Of a DNA stretch of 37,834 nucleotides, positions 25,374-35,182 are shown piece after piece. Origin of the DNA: Microcaldota archaeon (lineage in GTDB: Archaea; Micrarchaeota; Micrarchaeia; Micrarchaeales; CABMGC01); assembly GCA_027334165.1 (NCBI GenBank), contig DAHWXM010000004.1, positions 1 to 37,834 on the forward strand. Direction: 5' to 3'. Numbering within the stretch: the stretch's first letter is position 1; every line of letters begins with the position of its first letter. The position numbers and the translations under genes were made by a program. The notes under the pieces are model-generated. The model searched no databases. It had not been told where the DNA came from and worked only from the letters and a program-made list of their open reading frames with translations.

Positions 25374-26012
25374 TCAGGCGCCGCCTTCCTGCGAAGACTT
25401 CGCTATCCTCTTCTTGACATGCTTGAGCGCCGAGAACGTGTCTCTGTCTATCTCCTCCAGGCGCATGCGGATGTACCTCTGCTGCGCCCTCATCCCGGGT
25501 ATGACCTTGTAATCGAGGGCGTTGACCCTCCTCTTCGTCTTGTCTATCTCCAGCACGAGCCTCTTCAATCCCTGCTCCCTCTGCGCTATCTCAATTATTG
25601 AATCCGTCGCCTGTCTGAACGTATCGTTGATGTCGTCAACCGCGAGGCTGCTGGAGAAGAAGAGCGGATCAGCAGCGACCTCCTGCCCCACCTTCTCTAT
25701 CTTAGGAATGCGTACGCCCATGATGTTCTTGACCCTTATCGAGACCGGCTTGGCCTCCTTGGCGCGCAAGGCCACCTCCTCAAGTTCAAAGTTTCCGACG
25801 TAGGTCGATGCGGTCTTGACCATCTTGTACGAGTCTTGTACGAGCTCATTGAGCCTTGCCCGACTCTCTCCCGACTGCTTGAGCATCTTGAGGAACTCGA
25901 GCACCAGGACCTCCCTCTTCCTCTTAAGGATGCCGTGACCCTTCCTGGCCACCGCTACCCTCTTCTTCAGATTTATCAGGTTGATCCTCGTTGGGTTGAG
26001 CCTCGCCATCAT
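25374..26012 (-). CDS. atpD: A-type ATP synthase subunit D (central stalk)
   Basis: The 212-residue protein starts [20 protein letters not shown], the typical subunit D beginning, followed by long coiled-coil helices, and near the end [23 protein letters not shown], the conserved C-terminal helix. It is the rotor shaft that couples the A3B3 head to the membrane ring. Its ATG overlaps the B stop as ATGA (4 bases), so it is translationally coupled. It is the last gene of the synthase operon proper. Confidence 0.95.
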   Translation of the reverse strand: MMARLNPTRINLINLKKRVAVARKGHGILKRKREVLVLEFLKMLKQSGESRARLNELVQDSYKMVKTASTYVGNFELEEVALRAKEAKPVSIRVKNIMGVRIPKIEKVGQEVAADPLFFSSSLAVDDINDTFRQATDSIIEIAQREQGLKRLVLEIDKTKRRVNALDYKVIPGMRAQQRYIRMRLEEIDRDTFSALKHVKKRIAKSSQEGGA

Positions 26013-27469
26013 TTCGACCTTTTCCTCTCCTCCTTGCCGCTGTGTGCAGGAGCTTCCTCCGCCTTCTTGGCCCCATGCCCCTCCTCCTTGCCCTGTCGCT
26101 TGTAGTACTTGGCTACGTGGTCCTTCTTTATCCTTGTCAGCTCTCCCTCCTGCATCATGGAGAGAAGCTCCCAGCCTATGTTAAGAGTGTCCTCTATGCT
26201 TCTTCTCTCGTAGAATCCCTGCCTGAGGAACCGGTTCTCGAATTCCTCCCCGAACTTTAGGTACAGCTTGTCGCTGTCGCTCAGCGCCTCAGCACCCACT
26301 ATTGCGCTAAGGCTCTTCACATCAAGGGATTTTGAGTAGAAGGTGTAGAGCTGGTTCGCAACCCCACTGTGGTCCTCCCTGGTCTTACCGCTCCCTATCC
26401 CGTTGTTCATGAGCCTCGAGAGCGATCCTATCGGCTGTATCGGCGGATAGATGCCTTTGTTCACCAGATCCCTGCTCAGGTATATCTGCCCCTCGGTTAT
26501 GTATCCGGTGAGGTCTGGTATCGGATGAGTGACGTCGTCGCTAGGCATGGTTACCACGTCCAGCTGTGTTATGCTCCCCTTCTTTCCCTTCACTATTCCG
26601 GCGCGCTCGTACAGGCTGGCGAGGTCCGTGTACATGTAACCCGGATAACCTCTTCTTCCCGGCACCTCCTCCCTCGCGCTTGCCAGCTCCCTGAGTGCCT
26701 CCGCGTAGTTCGTCATGTCGTTAAGTATCACCAGGACGTGCATCCCCTTCTCGTACGCAAGGTACTCCGCTGTCGTCAGTGCTATCCTTGGTGTGAGTAT
26801 CCTCTCTATGCTCGGGTCATCCGCGAGATTGATGAACGCAACTGTCCTCTTCAGCGCGCCAGTCTTCCTGAACTCGTCTATGAAGTACGCCGAATCATCG
26901 TAGTTGATTCCTATCCCTGCAAATACTATGGCGAAGCCCTCTGTGCTGTTCTTGACGTTGGCCTGCCTGGTTATCTGCGCGGTGAGCTCGTTGTGCGGAA
27001 GTCCCGAAGCCGAGAAGAGGGGAAGCTTCTGCCCCCTGACCAGCGTGTCCAGGCCGTCTATCGCGGATATGCCAGTCTCAATGAAATCGCTTGGTTTCTC
27101 CCTGGATGCCGGGTTGATCGGCGAGCCGTTTATGTCCATCCTCTTGTCCGGCACTACCTCGGCGCCGCCGTCCCTGGGTCTGCCCTGTCCGTCGAATATC
27201 CTGCCCAGCATTGTCTCGCTGACCCCGATCTCGAACGTCTCCCCGAGGAAACTTACGGTGGTCTTGTCCACGCTTATGCCGTCGGTAGGGCCGAATACCT
27301 GCACCACCGCGTGCTTGTCGCTCGTCTCGAGGACTTGGCCAAGCCGCGTCTCTCCATTGCCGAGTTTTATCCTTACCACTTCATTGTACTTAGCGTTCTT
27401 GACCTTATCTACCACGACAAGCGGCCCCGCAACGCTTCCTATTGTGCTATACTCTATCTCGAACTTCAT
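26009..27469 (-). CDS. atpB: A-type ATP synthase subunit B
   Basis: The 486-residue protein is the regulatory, non-catalytic nucleotide-binding subunit alternating with A in the head. It starts [21 protein letters not shown] chose ATG 27469 because the longer frame would overlap the end of subunit A with a very basic, non-family sequence. The segment [20 protein letters not shown] replaces a Walker A loop, as expected for B, and [18 protein letters not shown]-like [11 protein letters not shown] lies near residues 375-385. The C-terminal 25 residues are Lys/Glu-rich and beyond the family core. It lies 13 bases after the A gene. Confidence 0.96.
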   Translation of the reverse strand: MKFEIEYSTIGSVAGPLVVVDKVKNAKYNEVVRIKLGNGETRLGQVLETSDKHAVVQVFGPTDGISVDKTTVSFLGETFEIGVSETMLGRIFDGQGRPRDGGAEVVPDKRMDINGSPINPASREKPSDFIETGISAIDGLDTLVRGQKLPLFSASGLPHNELTAQITRQANVKNSTEGFAIVFAGIGINYDDSAYFIDEFRKTGALKRTVAFINLADDPSIERILTPRIALTTAEYLAYEKGMHVLVILNDMTNYAEALRELASAREEVPGRRGYPGYMYTDLASLYERAGIVKGKKGSITQLDVVTMPSDDVTHPIPDLTGYITEGQIYLSRDLVNKGIYPPIQPIGSLSRLMNNGIGSGKTREDHSGVANQLYTFYSKSLDVKSLSAIVGAEALSDSDKLYLKFGEEFENRFLRQGFYERRSIEDTLNIGWELLSMMQEGELTRIKKDHVAKYYKRQGKEEGHGAKKAEEAPAHSGKEERKRSK

Positions 27470-27482
27470 AACATCACGCCAT

Positions 27483-29252
27483 TTACTCCTGCGCCTCCTG
27501 GTACTCCTTTCTGAGCTCCAGGAATTCCGCATCCATCTCATCAAGCATCTTCTTCTCGTGCCTCTCCACTTCTACCTCCTTCACTTCCTTCATCCTGGCG
27601 ACCTGCTCTCTCGCCTTCATCTTCAGGATCCTTTCCGTGGCGACCTGGTGGGACAGGGCCTCCTCCGCCTTCTTCCTGAAGTGGAGTATCGCCCTAAGCA
27701 TCATGTCCTGCTTGCGCAGGCTGGTGCTCGCGTCTGTCTCGTCGTACGCATTCTGCCTAAGGAAATCCTCCCTCAGCATTCTGCCTACCTCCAGCACGAG
27801 CTTCTCGTTGTCCGGGAGCGCATCCGCTCCGACCAGCTGCACTATGTCCTTCAGCTCGGCTTCTCTCTGGAGCACCTTTGTCGCCTCGTTCCTATTCGCG
27901 ACGAACTCCTCGCCTATGCTCTTCACGTACCACTCCTTGAGCGCGTCCAGGTACAGCGAGTAGCTTGTAAGCCAGTTGACGGAAGGGAAGTGCCTGGATC
28001 CTGCCAGTGCGGCATCGAGCGCCCAGAAGGTCTTAACCACCCTCAGCGTTCCCTGCGACACAGGTTCGGACAGGTCCCCTCCCGCAGGAGACACCGCGCC
28101 TATTATGGTTATCGAACCCATTCTGCCATTGAGCGATTCCACCTTTCCGCTTCTTTCGTAGTACTCAGCCAGCCTCTTCGGCAGATAAGCCGGGTATCCT
28201 TCCTCTCCGGGCATCTCCTCAAGCCTTGCGGATATCTCCCTCATGGCCTCCGCCCATCTCGACGTCGAGTCCGCCATGATTGCGACGCTGTATCCCATAT
28301 CCCTGAAGTACTCGGCTATCGTTATTCCGGTGTAAATGCTGGCCTCCCTAGCCGCCACCGGCATGTTGCTCGTGTTGGCTATGAGCACGGTGCGCTCCAT
28401 GAGCGGCCTCCTCGTCTTTGGGTCTACGAGCTCCGGAAACTCCACGAGCACGTCGGTCATCTCGTTGCCCCTCTCTCCGCATCCCACGTAAATAACTATG
28501 TCGGCGTCAGAGTACTTCGCGATCTGCTGCTGTATGACCGTCTTCCCGCTTCCGAACGGCCCCGGCACCGCCGCCGTCCCTCCCTTCGCTACAGGAAAGA
28601 ATGCGTCGAGAACCCTCTGCCCCGTGACCAGCGGCTCGCTGGACCTGAACTTGTGCCTGAAAGGCGAGCCCCTCCTGACGCTCCTCTTCTGGACCATGGT
28701 TATCGGAATCTGCTTGCCGTTCCTCTCCACCTTCGCGACCGCCTGGTCGAGCGTGAACGTTCCGTCCTTTAGCCCGGATATCCTGCCCTCTATCCCGCTG
28801 GGTATCATGATGTAGTGCTTGATGTTCTCCGTCTCCTGCACGTGCCCGATTATCTCGCCCGGTCTGACGTGTGCGCCGTTCTTTATCCCCTTCTCTGCGA
28901 AGAACTTCCATTTTCTCTTCCTGTCTATTGCCTCTGCGGTGAGTCCCTTGCCGATGAACGCGCCGCTCTTTGACCTGAGAACCTCCAGCGGCCTCTGTAT
29001 TCCGTCATATATGTTGCTCAGTATTCCGGGACCGAGCTCCACTGAGAGCGGCATGCCTGTCGAGGTCACCGGCTCGCCAGGCCCCATGCCGGTTGTGTCC
29101 TCGTAAACCTGTATCACCGCTCTCTCTCCCCTGAGCTGTATGATCTCGCCTATGAGGTTCTGCTTTCCTACCTTTACAACGTCATACATATTGCTTCCGA
29201 GCATGTCATTTGCCACGACTAGCGGGCCTGATATTCTCTCTATGATACCCAT
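27483..29252 (-). CDS. atpA: A-type ATP synthase catalytic subunit A
   Basis: The 589-residue catalytic subunit starts [14 protein letters not shown]. The A-subunit-specific Walker A loop GPFGSGKT is at residues 231-238 (Lys237), with GERGNEM and [15 protein letters not shown] following. The non-homologous insert typical of V/A-type A subunits covers about residues 115-190 ([12 protein letters not shown] and neighbours). No intein interrupts the P-loop, although archaeal A subunits are frequent intein hosts. AAGGTGAATCAATG gives a clear Shine-Dalgarno seven bases before the ATG. A long antisense frame covering A and B is a codon-bias shadow. Confidence 0.97.
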   Translation of the reverse strand: MGIIERISGPLVVANDMLGSNMYDVVKVGKQNLIGEIIQLRGERAVIQVYEDTTGMGPGEPVTSTGMPLSVELGPGILSNIYDGIQRPLEVLRSKSGAFIGKGLTAEAIDRKRKWKFFAEKGIKNGAHVRPGEIIGHVQETENIKHYIMIPSGIEGRISGLKDGTFTLDQAVAKVERNGKQIPITMVQKRSVRRGSPFRHKFRSSEPLVTGQRVLDAFFPVAKGGTAAVPGPFGSGKTVIQQQIAKYSDADIVIYVGCGERGNEMTDVLVEFPELVDPKTRRPLMERTVLIANTSNMPVAAREASIYTGITIAEYFRDMGYSVAIMADSTSRWAEAMREISARLEEMPGEEGYPAYLPKRLAEYYERSGKVESLNGRMGSITIIGAVSPAGGDLSEPVSQGTLRVVKTFWALDAALAGSRHFPSVNWLTSYSLYLDALKEWYVKSIGEEFVANRNEATKVLQREAELKDIVQLVGADALPDNEKLVLEVGRMLREDFLRQNAYDETDASTSLRKQDMMLRAILHFRKKAEEALSHQVATERILKMKAREQVARMKEVKEVEVERHEKKMLDEMDAEFLELRKEYQEAQE

Positions 29253-29256
29253 TGAT

Positions 29257-29261
29257 TCACC
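29257..29261 (-). promoter_or_regulatory. Ribosome binding site of atpA
   Basis: The minus strand has GGTGA four bases before the ATG at 29252. The same GGTGA pattern sets the start of subunit K. Confidence 0.6.
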
Positions 29262-29272
29262 TTAAACACCAT

Positions 29273-29623
29273 TCATTTTCCCATTTTTGTTATGTCTATG
29301 CCTATGGCCCTGAGTATGAGGCTTCTCAGCGTGTCCTCCTCGGCCATGCTCTCTCCGGGCTCAGGAACCTCGACCACTAGCGGCAGTATGCTCTCAGACA
29401 TCATGTCCTGGAGCCTGCGGTCCCTTATCTGTCTTCTCACGGAAGAACTGACTATGACTATGCCGACATCGCTCCTGGACAGGAGTTCCCTCATCCTGGA
29501 TTCGGTTTCCTTTGGATCAGCCGCGTTGTAAGACTCCGACACGCCAGCAAGCTTGAAGCCTAGCGTGAGCAGCTCGTTGCCCACCATGACTATCTTGTAT
29601 TCCTTCTCTACTCGTTCTTCCAT
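29273..29623 (-). CDS. atpF: A-type ATP synthase subunit F
   Basis: The 116-residue protein has the Rossmann-like subunit F pattern: YKIVMVGNELLTLGFKLAGV near the start, then VGIVIVSSSVRRQI, and PLVVEVPEPGE near the end. It binds subunit D in the rotor and regulates activity. It overlaps the C gene by 16 bases and ends 20 bases before A. The N-terminal eight residues (EERVEKEY) are charged and slightly longer than usual. Confidence 0.92.
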   Translation of the reverse strand: MEERVEKEYKIVMVGNELLTLGFKLAGVSESYNAADPKETESRMRELLSRSDVGIVIVSSSVRRQIRDRRLQDMMSESILPLVVEVPEPGESMAEEDTLRSLILRAIGIDITKMGK

Positions 29624-30684
29624 ACTATCAGCCTTTCCGTCTCCTCCTTGGTGAGCCCGTAAGCCCTGCTGTGTATCAGTATCCTCAGCGTGAATATCTC
29701 TATCTCCTTCATGTAAGCGTAAGCGAGTATCGTGCCGAAGGAGAGTATGCTGTGCCTGAGCATGCGCATGCTCTCGTTGAACACGGCGTTCCGCATCCCG
29801 ATCTCGAACAGGAGCAACTGCTTCCTCCTGCTGTTCCTGTACGCATCTAGTGCCGGTTTCATGTCGTACGCCTTTATCTGCGCCACGAATCCCTCCACGT
29901 CTCCTGCTCCGTTGTACATCTGCTCGAGCTCTCCCGGCCGCATCCTGCCGTTGCCTATGATGTGTCCGCTCACGTCCGCAAACTTCATGCCAGCCCTCTT
30001 GGCCTTTACCAGCAGTAGCAGGTTCCTCACGTCTATCTCCATCTTCAGCACTAGAGCAGATTCGCTGTGCACCGCCCGCAGGCCCAGCACCATCCCTCCG
30101 AGGTCCTTGTAGTAGCTCCTGTCGATCTCCGCCATCGCTTCGGCGACGCTTCCGCTTTTCTTCAGCGCGTCAGCAGCGCCTCTGAGGATCCTAGCGTAGG
30201 GCGAGTTGATCGCGAAGCGGTTCAGCATGGTCTCCACAGAGTCCTCGCGCATCGCCTCCTTAATCGCCGCGGCGTTGTACCTGCCATAGTCTATGACGTA
30301 ACTGGCGATGGATTCGTATCCGAGCCCGCGGTCCTTTGCTCCGAGCGCGAGCTTCACGTTGTTCAAGTCCCATCTTCCGACGACACCCCTTACGGTCTTC
30401 TTATCGGAGGAAGGCGATATCTGCACGAGCTTACCCGTGTTCCTGGCCAGGTTCCTGCTGAGCGCGAAGTCTATCAGTTCCTGCTTTATCGCGAGCCCTC
30501 CAAACCTCTCCAAATCCTCCCGGTAGTCTCCTTGGAAGAGAATGGCCATCATGCTGCTCACATCGCGTGCGTTCGCTATCTCAGACATGGCTCTCCTGGT
30601 CATGAACCTGGACTCCATAGCCTTGACCCTCGCACTGGAGTATCCGTAATGCACAGCCGCCTCTCCTCCCGACAACAAATTCAT
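29608..30684 (-). CDS. atpC: A-type ATP synthase subunit C
   Basis: The 358-residue, mainly helical protein follows the subunit C/d (V-ATPase AC39-like) pattern: YGYSSARVKAMESRFM at the start, LKMEIDVRNLLLLVKAKRAGM in the middle and EIEIFTLRILIHSRAYGLTKEE near the end. It is the socket joining the central stalk to the proteolipid ring. Its ATG overlaps the E stop as ATGA. Confidence 0.94.
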   Translation of the reverse strand: MNLLSGGEAAVHYGYSSARVKAMESRFMTRRAMSEIANARDVSSMMAILFQGDYREDLERFGGLAIKQELIDFALSRNLARNTGKLVQISPSSDKKTVRGVVGRWDLNNVKLALGAKDRGLGYESIASYVIDYGRYNAAAIKEAMREDSVETMLNRFAINSPYARILRGAADALKKSGSVAEAMAEIDRSYYKDLGGMVLGLRAVHSESALVLKMEIDVRNLLLLVKAKRAGMKFADVSGHIIGNGRMRPGELEQMYNGAGDVEGFVAQIKAYDMKPALDAYRNSRRKQLLLFEIGMRNAVFNESMRMLRHSILSFGTILAYAYMKEIEIFTLRILIHSRAYGLTKEETERLIVWKNE

Positions 30685-31316
30685 CTCCTCTTGGGTTTTG
30701 ACTTTCGCCTGTTCTTCACCGCCCTCTTCACTGGCATGCGCTTAGACGCCGCACCCTTCCCGCCGAAGAGCTCCTCCGCCACCGCCCTCCTTATCGTGTC
30801 GATGTTTTTCTCCACGGCCCCGGATACGGTCGCGTTGAGCGATATCTTCCTGTCAGGCGTGCAGAACACGAACCCGTCGATGTCTCCGGTTTCAACCTTC
30901 ACGTTCCTGCCCTTGGCGATGTCTGAGTTTCTCTTTCCGGATATAACGACAACTTCCTCGGAATCCGAGATCCTCCTGAACTCCTTCATGCCCGCCTCGA
31001 AGATCCTCTCAAGGTCTTTCTTCTCCACACTCCTGGCTATCTCGTCCCTCACCTCCTTCATGTACTTCGAGACTACCTCTCCCTGTGCAGCGACGATAAG
31101 CGTGTTCCTCTCGGTCTCGATTCCTGCCTCGGCCTCCTTCCAGAGGCGAGCCGCCTCCTTCTCCGCGTCCTCCTTGGCCTGCCTGAGCGCGGCCCCGGCC
31201 TTCTTCTCTGCATCAGCGACTATTCTAGCTGCTTCCCTCGATGCATCTGATTCGATTGCCTTGGCCTTGGCATCGGCGTCGGAAACGATGCTCCTCTTTA
31301 TGACGTCTAGGGACAT
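30681..31316 (-). CDS. atpE: A-type ATP synthase subunit E (peripheral stalk)
   Basis: The 211-residue protein has a long charged N-terminal helix (AKAKAIESDASREAARIVA onward, Ala/Lys/Glu heptads to about residue 70) that pairs with subunit H, then a globular domain with VVVISGKRNSDI and ISLNATVSGAVE. It is the stator. The C-terminal 25 residues are very basic (KRAVKNRRKSKPKRR), an unusual extension. GAGGG lies a few bases before the ATG. TATATAAAG at the end of the K gene, about 17 bases before this ATG, could be an internal promoter or chance. Confidence 0.92.
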   Translation of the reverse strand: MSLDVIKRSIVSDADAKAKAIESDASREAARIVADAEKKAGAALRQAKEDAEKEAARLWKEAEAGIETERNTLIVAAQGEVVSKYMKEVRDEIARSVEKKDLERIFEAGMKEFRRISDSEEVVVISGKRNSDIAKGRNVKVETGDIDGFVFCTPDRKISLNATVSGAVEKNIDTIRRAVAEELFGGKGAASKRMPVKRAVKNRRKSKPKRR

Positions 31317-31328
31317 TTTACGCCCTCT

Positions 31329-31565
31329 TTATATAATGCCGAAAGCGAGCATTATGAGTATCGCAACCACGAATCCGAAGATCAGCAATGTCTCGGGGAG
31401 CACCAGGAATAGAAGCACTATTCCCATGCTGTCTGGCTTCTCCGCTATCAGTCCGAGCCCAGCGCTGCCTATTCCAGACTGCGCCATTCCCGTTCCTATT
31501 GCGCCTCCAAGTATTGCTATTCCGGCGCCGATTGCCGCGTACTCTGCTCCTGTTGCTACTACCAT
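31329..31565 (-). CDS. atpK: A-type ATP synthase subunit K (proteolipid c-ring)
   Basis: This is a 78-residue hairpin of two membrane helices joined by AEKPDS. I start at ATG 31565, not TTG 31577, because GGTGA sits just before this ATG exactly as before atpA. The ion-binding carboxylate is Glu58 in LPETLLIFG in helix 2; helix 1 has Gln29 in GTGMAQSG and Thr59 follows the Glu, residues that can coordinate Na+ in other rings. One hairpin per subunit means a ring with a normal number of carboxylates, unlike fused archaeal versions. Confidence 0.95.
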   Translation of the reverse strand: MVVATGAEYAAIGAGIAILGGAIGTGMAQSGIGSAGLGLIAEKPDSMGIVLLFLVLPETLLIFGFVVAILIMLAFGII

Positions 31566-31570
31566 TTGGT

Positions 31571-31575
31571 TCACC
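31571..31575 (-). promoter_or_regulatory. Ribosome binding site that decides the atpK start
   Basis: The minus strand reads GGTGA-ACCAA-ATG. It overlaps the alternative TTG/GTG codons upstream, which would lack any such site. Confidence 0.6.
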
Positions 31576-31583
31576 AATATTCT

Positions 31584-33449
31584 CTATTCCTTTTCTTCTT
31601 TAGTATAAGTCCTCTTGTACCCGAAGGGCTTGAATCTGACTCCGTTGCCCATGTAGAACTTGGAGAAGAACTCCACGAAGTTCAATCTCGCACCTTGCAC
31701 TATCCCCTCGAATATGCCGAGCAGCATGTTGAGGAAGTGCAGCAGCATGAATATCACGAGATAGATTATGAACACGAGTATGCCCCCGCTGAGGTTCGGC
31801 GTGAAGTACTGGTCTATGAGGAACGCTATTATGACGCTGCCAAGCCCGAATCCCATTATCCTCGCGTAGCTCAGCGGATGCGTTATCAGGTTCGTTATCT
31901 CCGTGGCTTCGTGTCCGCTTATCGCCAGCGTCACCAGCAGAGCGAGCACGGCGATCGCCGCGGAGACTATGGGGAGGGCTCCTCCGGTAAGCCCGAACAG
32001 CGCGCTCACCGCGACCGTACCGGCGAGTATCACAACTATGGACGTGAGCTTGCTTATCGCCATCTTCATGTGCTTCCTGCTGTAGTGGTTGACGAAGCCG
32101 AAGAACAGCCCGAGCACTATCTGGACGATGCCGAAGAGTATCGTTACCGCCATGACCGTCGTGGCGTTCTTCATCCAGTCAAAACCCACAAATCCCGGAA
32201 TTATGTACTGGTTTAGCTGGAACCCGAAGTACTGATTCGACATGACTCCGAAGAATATCGCTGCGACAGACATGAGTTGCCATATCTTGCACGCGTTGTA
32301 CACAAGGCCTTCCTTGTCAACGAGTCTTGAAACGTAGGTGACGAAAAGCAGCGAGGCTATGCCGTACCCCACGTCGCTGACCATCAGCCCGTAGAAGATC
32401 GGGAATGACAGGACAAATATCCATGTCGGGTCCACCTCGTCGCTCCTCTGCGTCGAGTAGAAGTTTAGCAGGTATTCGAAGGGCTTCAGCACCGCGGGCC
32501 TGTTGGTGTGTGTAGGCGCAAGCTCGTCATGCTCCAGCGTCTCGATCTCGAATCTTCCGTGCGCCACCCCACCGACCTTTTCCTTCAGCTCGGCAAGCTT
32601 TCTCTTCTCGATCCATCCCTCCACAACGAACGTGCTTGCGGTCCTCTTGAACATCGCCCCCGCGTCGGCTCTCGCAAGCTCTATGCCGAGCATCTCCGCG
32701 AGATTCGTCAGCCTTGAATAGTTCCTGTCGCTAAGTGTTTTTATCTCACTCCCTATCTCGGCGGCCCTCTTCCTGTGGGCAGCGGCCTTCGCGTGCACGC
32801 TCTTAAGTATGTCCTTCGGCTTCCCATCTAGATATCTCGCTGACAGGTCGAGCTCCGTGGTGCCGGCACCCTTAATCTCCTCGTCTAAGCCGATCTTCCT
32901 GTCGTACGCGACGAAGACCAGGTACCTCCCATTTTCAGAAGGGCTCACACTGCTCTCCATCCCTCTGCCTTCCTTTCCTATTCCCTTCCTGAATGCGGCA
33001 AGCGCCTTCTTGTCCATCTCGAAGGCCCTGTACAAAACGTAATCGCTCTTCAACTTTCCGAAGTCTACGCCGAGGCCGGAAAATGCCCCTGCCACCCTTC
33101 CCGCGTACTCCAGCGCACTGGTGTCCTCGCTTATTGCGCGCATTTCACCGCTAAGCGCGTATATCCTGTCTATCGCCCTGCTGCTCCGTACTTCGTCAAG
33201 CACTTTTTCTACTGGGATGTGCCTCTCAGAATGCACTGCCCTCTTCTCGAGCACTTGCAGCGCGCCGTTTATCCTTATCAGCGCGTCGGATATCTCGGTA
33301 GAATAAGACGCCGGTTTATCATCCTCTATTGCGAGCGAACTCCTCCTGAGGTCTATTATCCTCAGGCCGTGCAGCGCGGAGACGATGCGCCTCCTGTCTG
33401 ATTCTAGCGCTATTACCCTAACTTTTTCCATGGGTTCCGTATGAAACAT
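31584..33449 (-). CDS. atpI: A-type ATP synthase subunit I (membrane a-subunit)
   Basis: The 621-residue protein has a soluble N-terminal half (to about residue 330) with two alpha/beta lobes that bind the peripheral stalks, then seven or eight membrane helices. LMVSDVGYGIASLLF and FFGVMSNQYFGFQLN are family blocks. HPLSYARIMGFGLG near residue 550 holds the Arg that faces the ring carboxylate. ATG 33449 is 5 bases after the H stop; ATG 33431 (MEKVRVIALES) matches the usual family start better and may be the true one. Ends FGYKRTYTKEEKE in the cytoplasm. Confidence 0.95.
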   Translation of the reverse strand: MFHTEPMEKVRVIALESDRRRIVSALHGLRIIDLRRSSLAIEDDKPASYSTEISDALIRINGALQVLEKRAVHSERHIPVEKVLDEVRSSRAIDRIYALSGEMRAISEDTSALEYAGRVAGAFSGLGVDFGKLKSDYVLYRAFEMDKKALAAFRKGIGKEGRGMESSVSPSENGRYLVFVAYDRKIGLDEEIKGAGTTELDLSARYLDGKPKDILKSVHAKAAAHRKRAAEIGSEIKTLSDRNYSRLTNLAEMLGIELARADAGAMFKRTASTFVVEGWIEKRKLAELKEKVGGVAHGRFEIETLEHDELAPTHTNRPAVLKPFEYLLNFYSTQRSDEVDPTWIFVLSFPIFYGLMVSDVGYGIASLLFVTYVSRLVDKEGLVYNACKIWQLMSVAAIFFGVMSNQYFGFQLNQYIIPGFVGFDWMKNATTVMAVTILFGIVQIVLGLFFGFVNHYSRKHMKMAISKLTSIVVILAGTVAVSALFGLTGGALPIVSAAIAVLALLVTLAISGHEATEITNLITHPLSYARIMGFGLGSVIIAFLIDQYFTPNLSGGILVFIIYLVIFMLLHFLNMLLGIFEGIVQGARLNFVEFFSKFYMGNGVRFKPFGYKRTYTKEEKE

Positions 33450-33454
33450 AACAA

Positions 33455-33775
33455 TCAGTCGAATATATCGGCAACTGCCTTCTTAGCGATCTTCCTTATG
33501 CGCTCCTTTCCCAATTCTGCCTTCCTTATCTTCTTCGCCGCCTCCCTGCCCTCCGCAGCTTCCTTCGCGATGTGCTGTGCGATTTTCTCCCTGGTGCTCT
33601 CGAGCTCTTTCTCCCTCGCCAAGCGGGCCTTTGCCTCGGCATCCTCTATTATCTTCGTCGCCTTCGCATTCGCAGCGGCGACTCTCTCGGCGCGGTCCCT
33701 CTCCGCCTCTTCGACCTCCTTCCTGGCCTTCTCCTCTGCTCCCTGCACCTGTTCTATAGACGCTGCGTCAGACAT
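33455..33775 (-). CDS. atpH: A-type ATP synthase subunit H (peripheral stalk)
   Basis: The 106-residue protein is almost entirely a right-handed-type coiled coil of Ala, Glu, Lys and Arg (for example ATKIIEDAEAKARLAREKE), the stator partner of subunit E. It is the first gene of the operon, as in many archaea. GGTG lies before the ATG. Family assignment rests on composition, length and position. Confidence 0.88.
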   Translation of the reverse strand: MSDAASIEQVQGAEEKARKEVEEAERDRAERVAAANAKATKIIEDAEAKARLAREKELESTREKIAQHIAKEAAEGREAAKKIRKAELGKERIRKIAKKAVADIFD

Positions 33776-33792
33776 TGCACCAACCTACTGGA

Positions 33793-33800
33793 CCTTAAAG
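33793..33800 (-). promoter_or_regulatory. TATA-like box of the ATP synthase operon
   Basis: The minus strand reads CTTTAAGG (flanked CTA...TCC), centred about 21 bases before ATG 33775. No other candidate is seen in the 166-base divergent region. Confidence 0.45.
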
Positions 33801-33910
33801 TAGACGTCTAATTCGCTACGAAAAGCCCTGATTATTGTTTCCCAGATAAGTTTTAAATGCCTTGCTATCCTCTCGGTTTGACCCGTCGCCGCCGTCGCGC
33901 GTGGGGCATA

Positions 33911-33920
33911 GCTTATTATT
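33911..33920 (+). promoter_or_regulatory. TATA-like box of the FtsJ-type methyltransferase gene
   Basis: GCTTATTATT is centred about 26 bases before ATG 33942. Confidence 0.4.
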
Positions 33921-33941
33921 CGGCCCCGCGAGAAGCCTATC

Positions 33942-35054
33942 ATGCTCTTTTTCGTTTACGTGTCTTCGTTCTTTCCGGAGAGCTCCGCCAAGGAACTGGA
34001 GGGGCTTGCGAACGTCTCTATAGTCGACAAAAGTCTTAATGTTGCGATAGTCGAGTCTGACGCCGATCTCTGCTCCATCGTGAGGAAGAAGAAGCCGGTG
34101 TTCATCTACGGCGTTTTTCCCTTGCGCACCAAGGGCAGGATATCAAAGGGTGACTACCTGGGCTCGATATACCGCCAGATGCTCAAGGCAATGCGCGCCG
34201 GCAAGGTGGGCAGGGACGAAACCGTGTTCCTGGAGTGCTATGACATCAACAACAGGACCCGGTACTCCGCCAAGGACATAGAGGTAAGTCTTGGTCAGCG
34301 GCTCAATTCCGATGGCTACAAGGCCGACATCATAGACCCCACGGCATTCGTGTACGCCGTCCTGCTTAACGGCGTGTGCTATGCCGGGACGTCAGAATTC
34401 GACTACGAATGGCAGCGCAGGCTGAACCCGTTGCGTCGGTACATGGGCACAAGAAAAGTGAGCCGTGCGGAATTCAAGATACGGGAGGCGTTCGAGGAAT
34501 TTGGCATAAGCGGTAATGGCATCGCGATAGACCTGGGCGCAGCGCCTGGGGGATGGAGCCTCTTCCTGCACAAGCGCGGATACAAGGTAATCGCGGTGGA
34601 CCCAGCGAAGCTCGACTATGCGGCAATGAAGTCAGCTGGCGCAAGGGTGATCACGCTGCCGCCCGGCGGAGATGTAGCGAAGAGCATCAAGAGGTGCGAC
34701 GTGCTGCACATCAAAGCCGGATTCGATGACGCGCTGCGAATGATCCCAAAAACGTGCGCAACCCTGATTGCCGACGACATGAATCTGGGGCCGCTGGCTT
34801 CCGCCGCCGCAGTTCTCGAGTTCGTTCCGACGCTTACGCCGCACGCATCATTGGTGCTTACGGTAAAGTGCATGAGCAGGAACGCCCCGAAGTTCATGCG
34901 CGAGGCGAAGCACGCGCTCAGCGGAAGCTTCGAGGTAAAATCGATCAAGGCTCTGCCGAGCAACAGGCAGGAAGTTACGCTGTTCGCATCCCGTTCCGGA
35001 AGCGTCAAGGCCTCCAAGACCGCGCACGACTGGAAAAAGTGTGGTGTGCCGTAG
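33942..35054 (+). CDS. FtsJ/RrmJ-type RNA 2'-O-methyltransferase with N-terminal THUMP-like region
   Basis: The 370-residue protein has a Rossmann methyltransferase domain from about 170. SRAEFKIREAFEEF supplies Lys179, AIDLGAAPGGWS (195-206) binds SAM, LIADDMN has the Asp (278/279), LVLTVK ends in Lys309, and SNRQEVTLFAS has Glu344. This completes the K-D-K-E tetrad of 2'-O-methyltransferases. The N-terminal 160 residues look like a THUMP/ferredoxin-like RNA-binding region, so the layout is that of RlmM-like rRNA enzymes rather than plain RrmJ. The target nucleotide is unknown. It is monocistronic and divergent from the ATP synthase operon. Confidence 0.82.
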   Translation: MLFFVYVSSFFPESSAKELEGLANVSIVDKSLNVAIVESDADLCSIVRKKKPVFIYGVFPLRTKGRISKGDYLGSIYRQMLKAMRAGKVGRDETVFLECYDINNRTRYSAKDIEVSLGQRLNSDGYKADIIDPTAFVYAVLLNGVCYAGTSEFDYEWQRRLNPLRRYMGTRKVSRAEFKIREAFEEFGISGNGIAIDLGAAPGGWSLFLHKRGYKVIAVDPAKLDYAAMKSAGARVITLPPGGDVAKSIKRCDVLHIKAGFDDALRMIPKTCATLIADDMNLGPLASAAAVLEFVPTLTPHASLVLTVKCMSRNAPKFMREAKHALSGSFEVKSIKALPSNRQEVTLFASRSGSVKASKTAHDWKKCGVP

Positions 35055-35182
35055 CCCCCCTTCTGTTTTAGGTGACATTCGACTAAGCGGCGTTCGAGCC
35101 TTGCATGCTCACACGCGCGTTTTCCGACGCGTTTCATCCGCACCGGCACGCTCATCGTATCATCGCGTTATGTGCCGTAGCG

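Noticed and set aside
26369-28772. Long antisense frames (381 and 622 residues) across atpA and atpB
   Set aside because: They are Arg/Pro/Leu/Ser-rich reflections of the codon bias of two unmistakable genes, with no motifs of their own.
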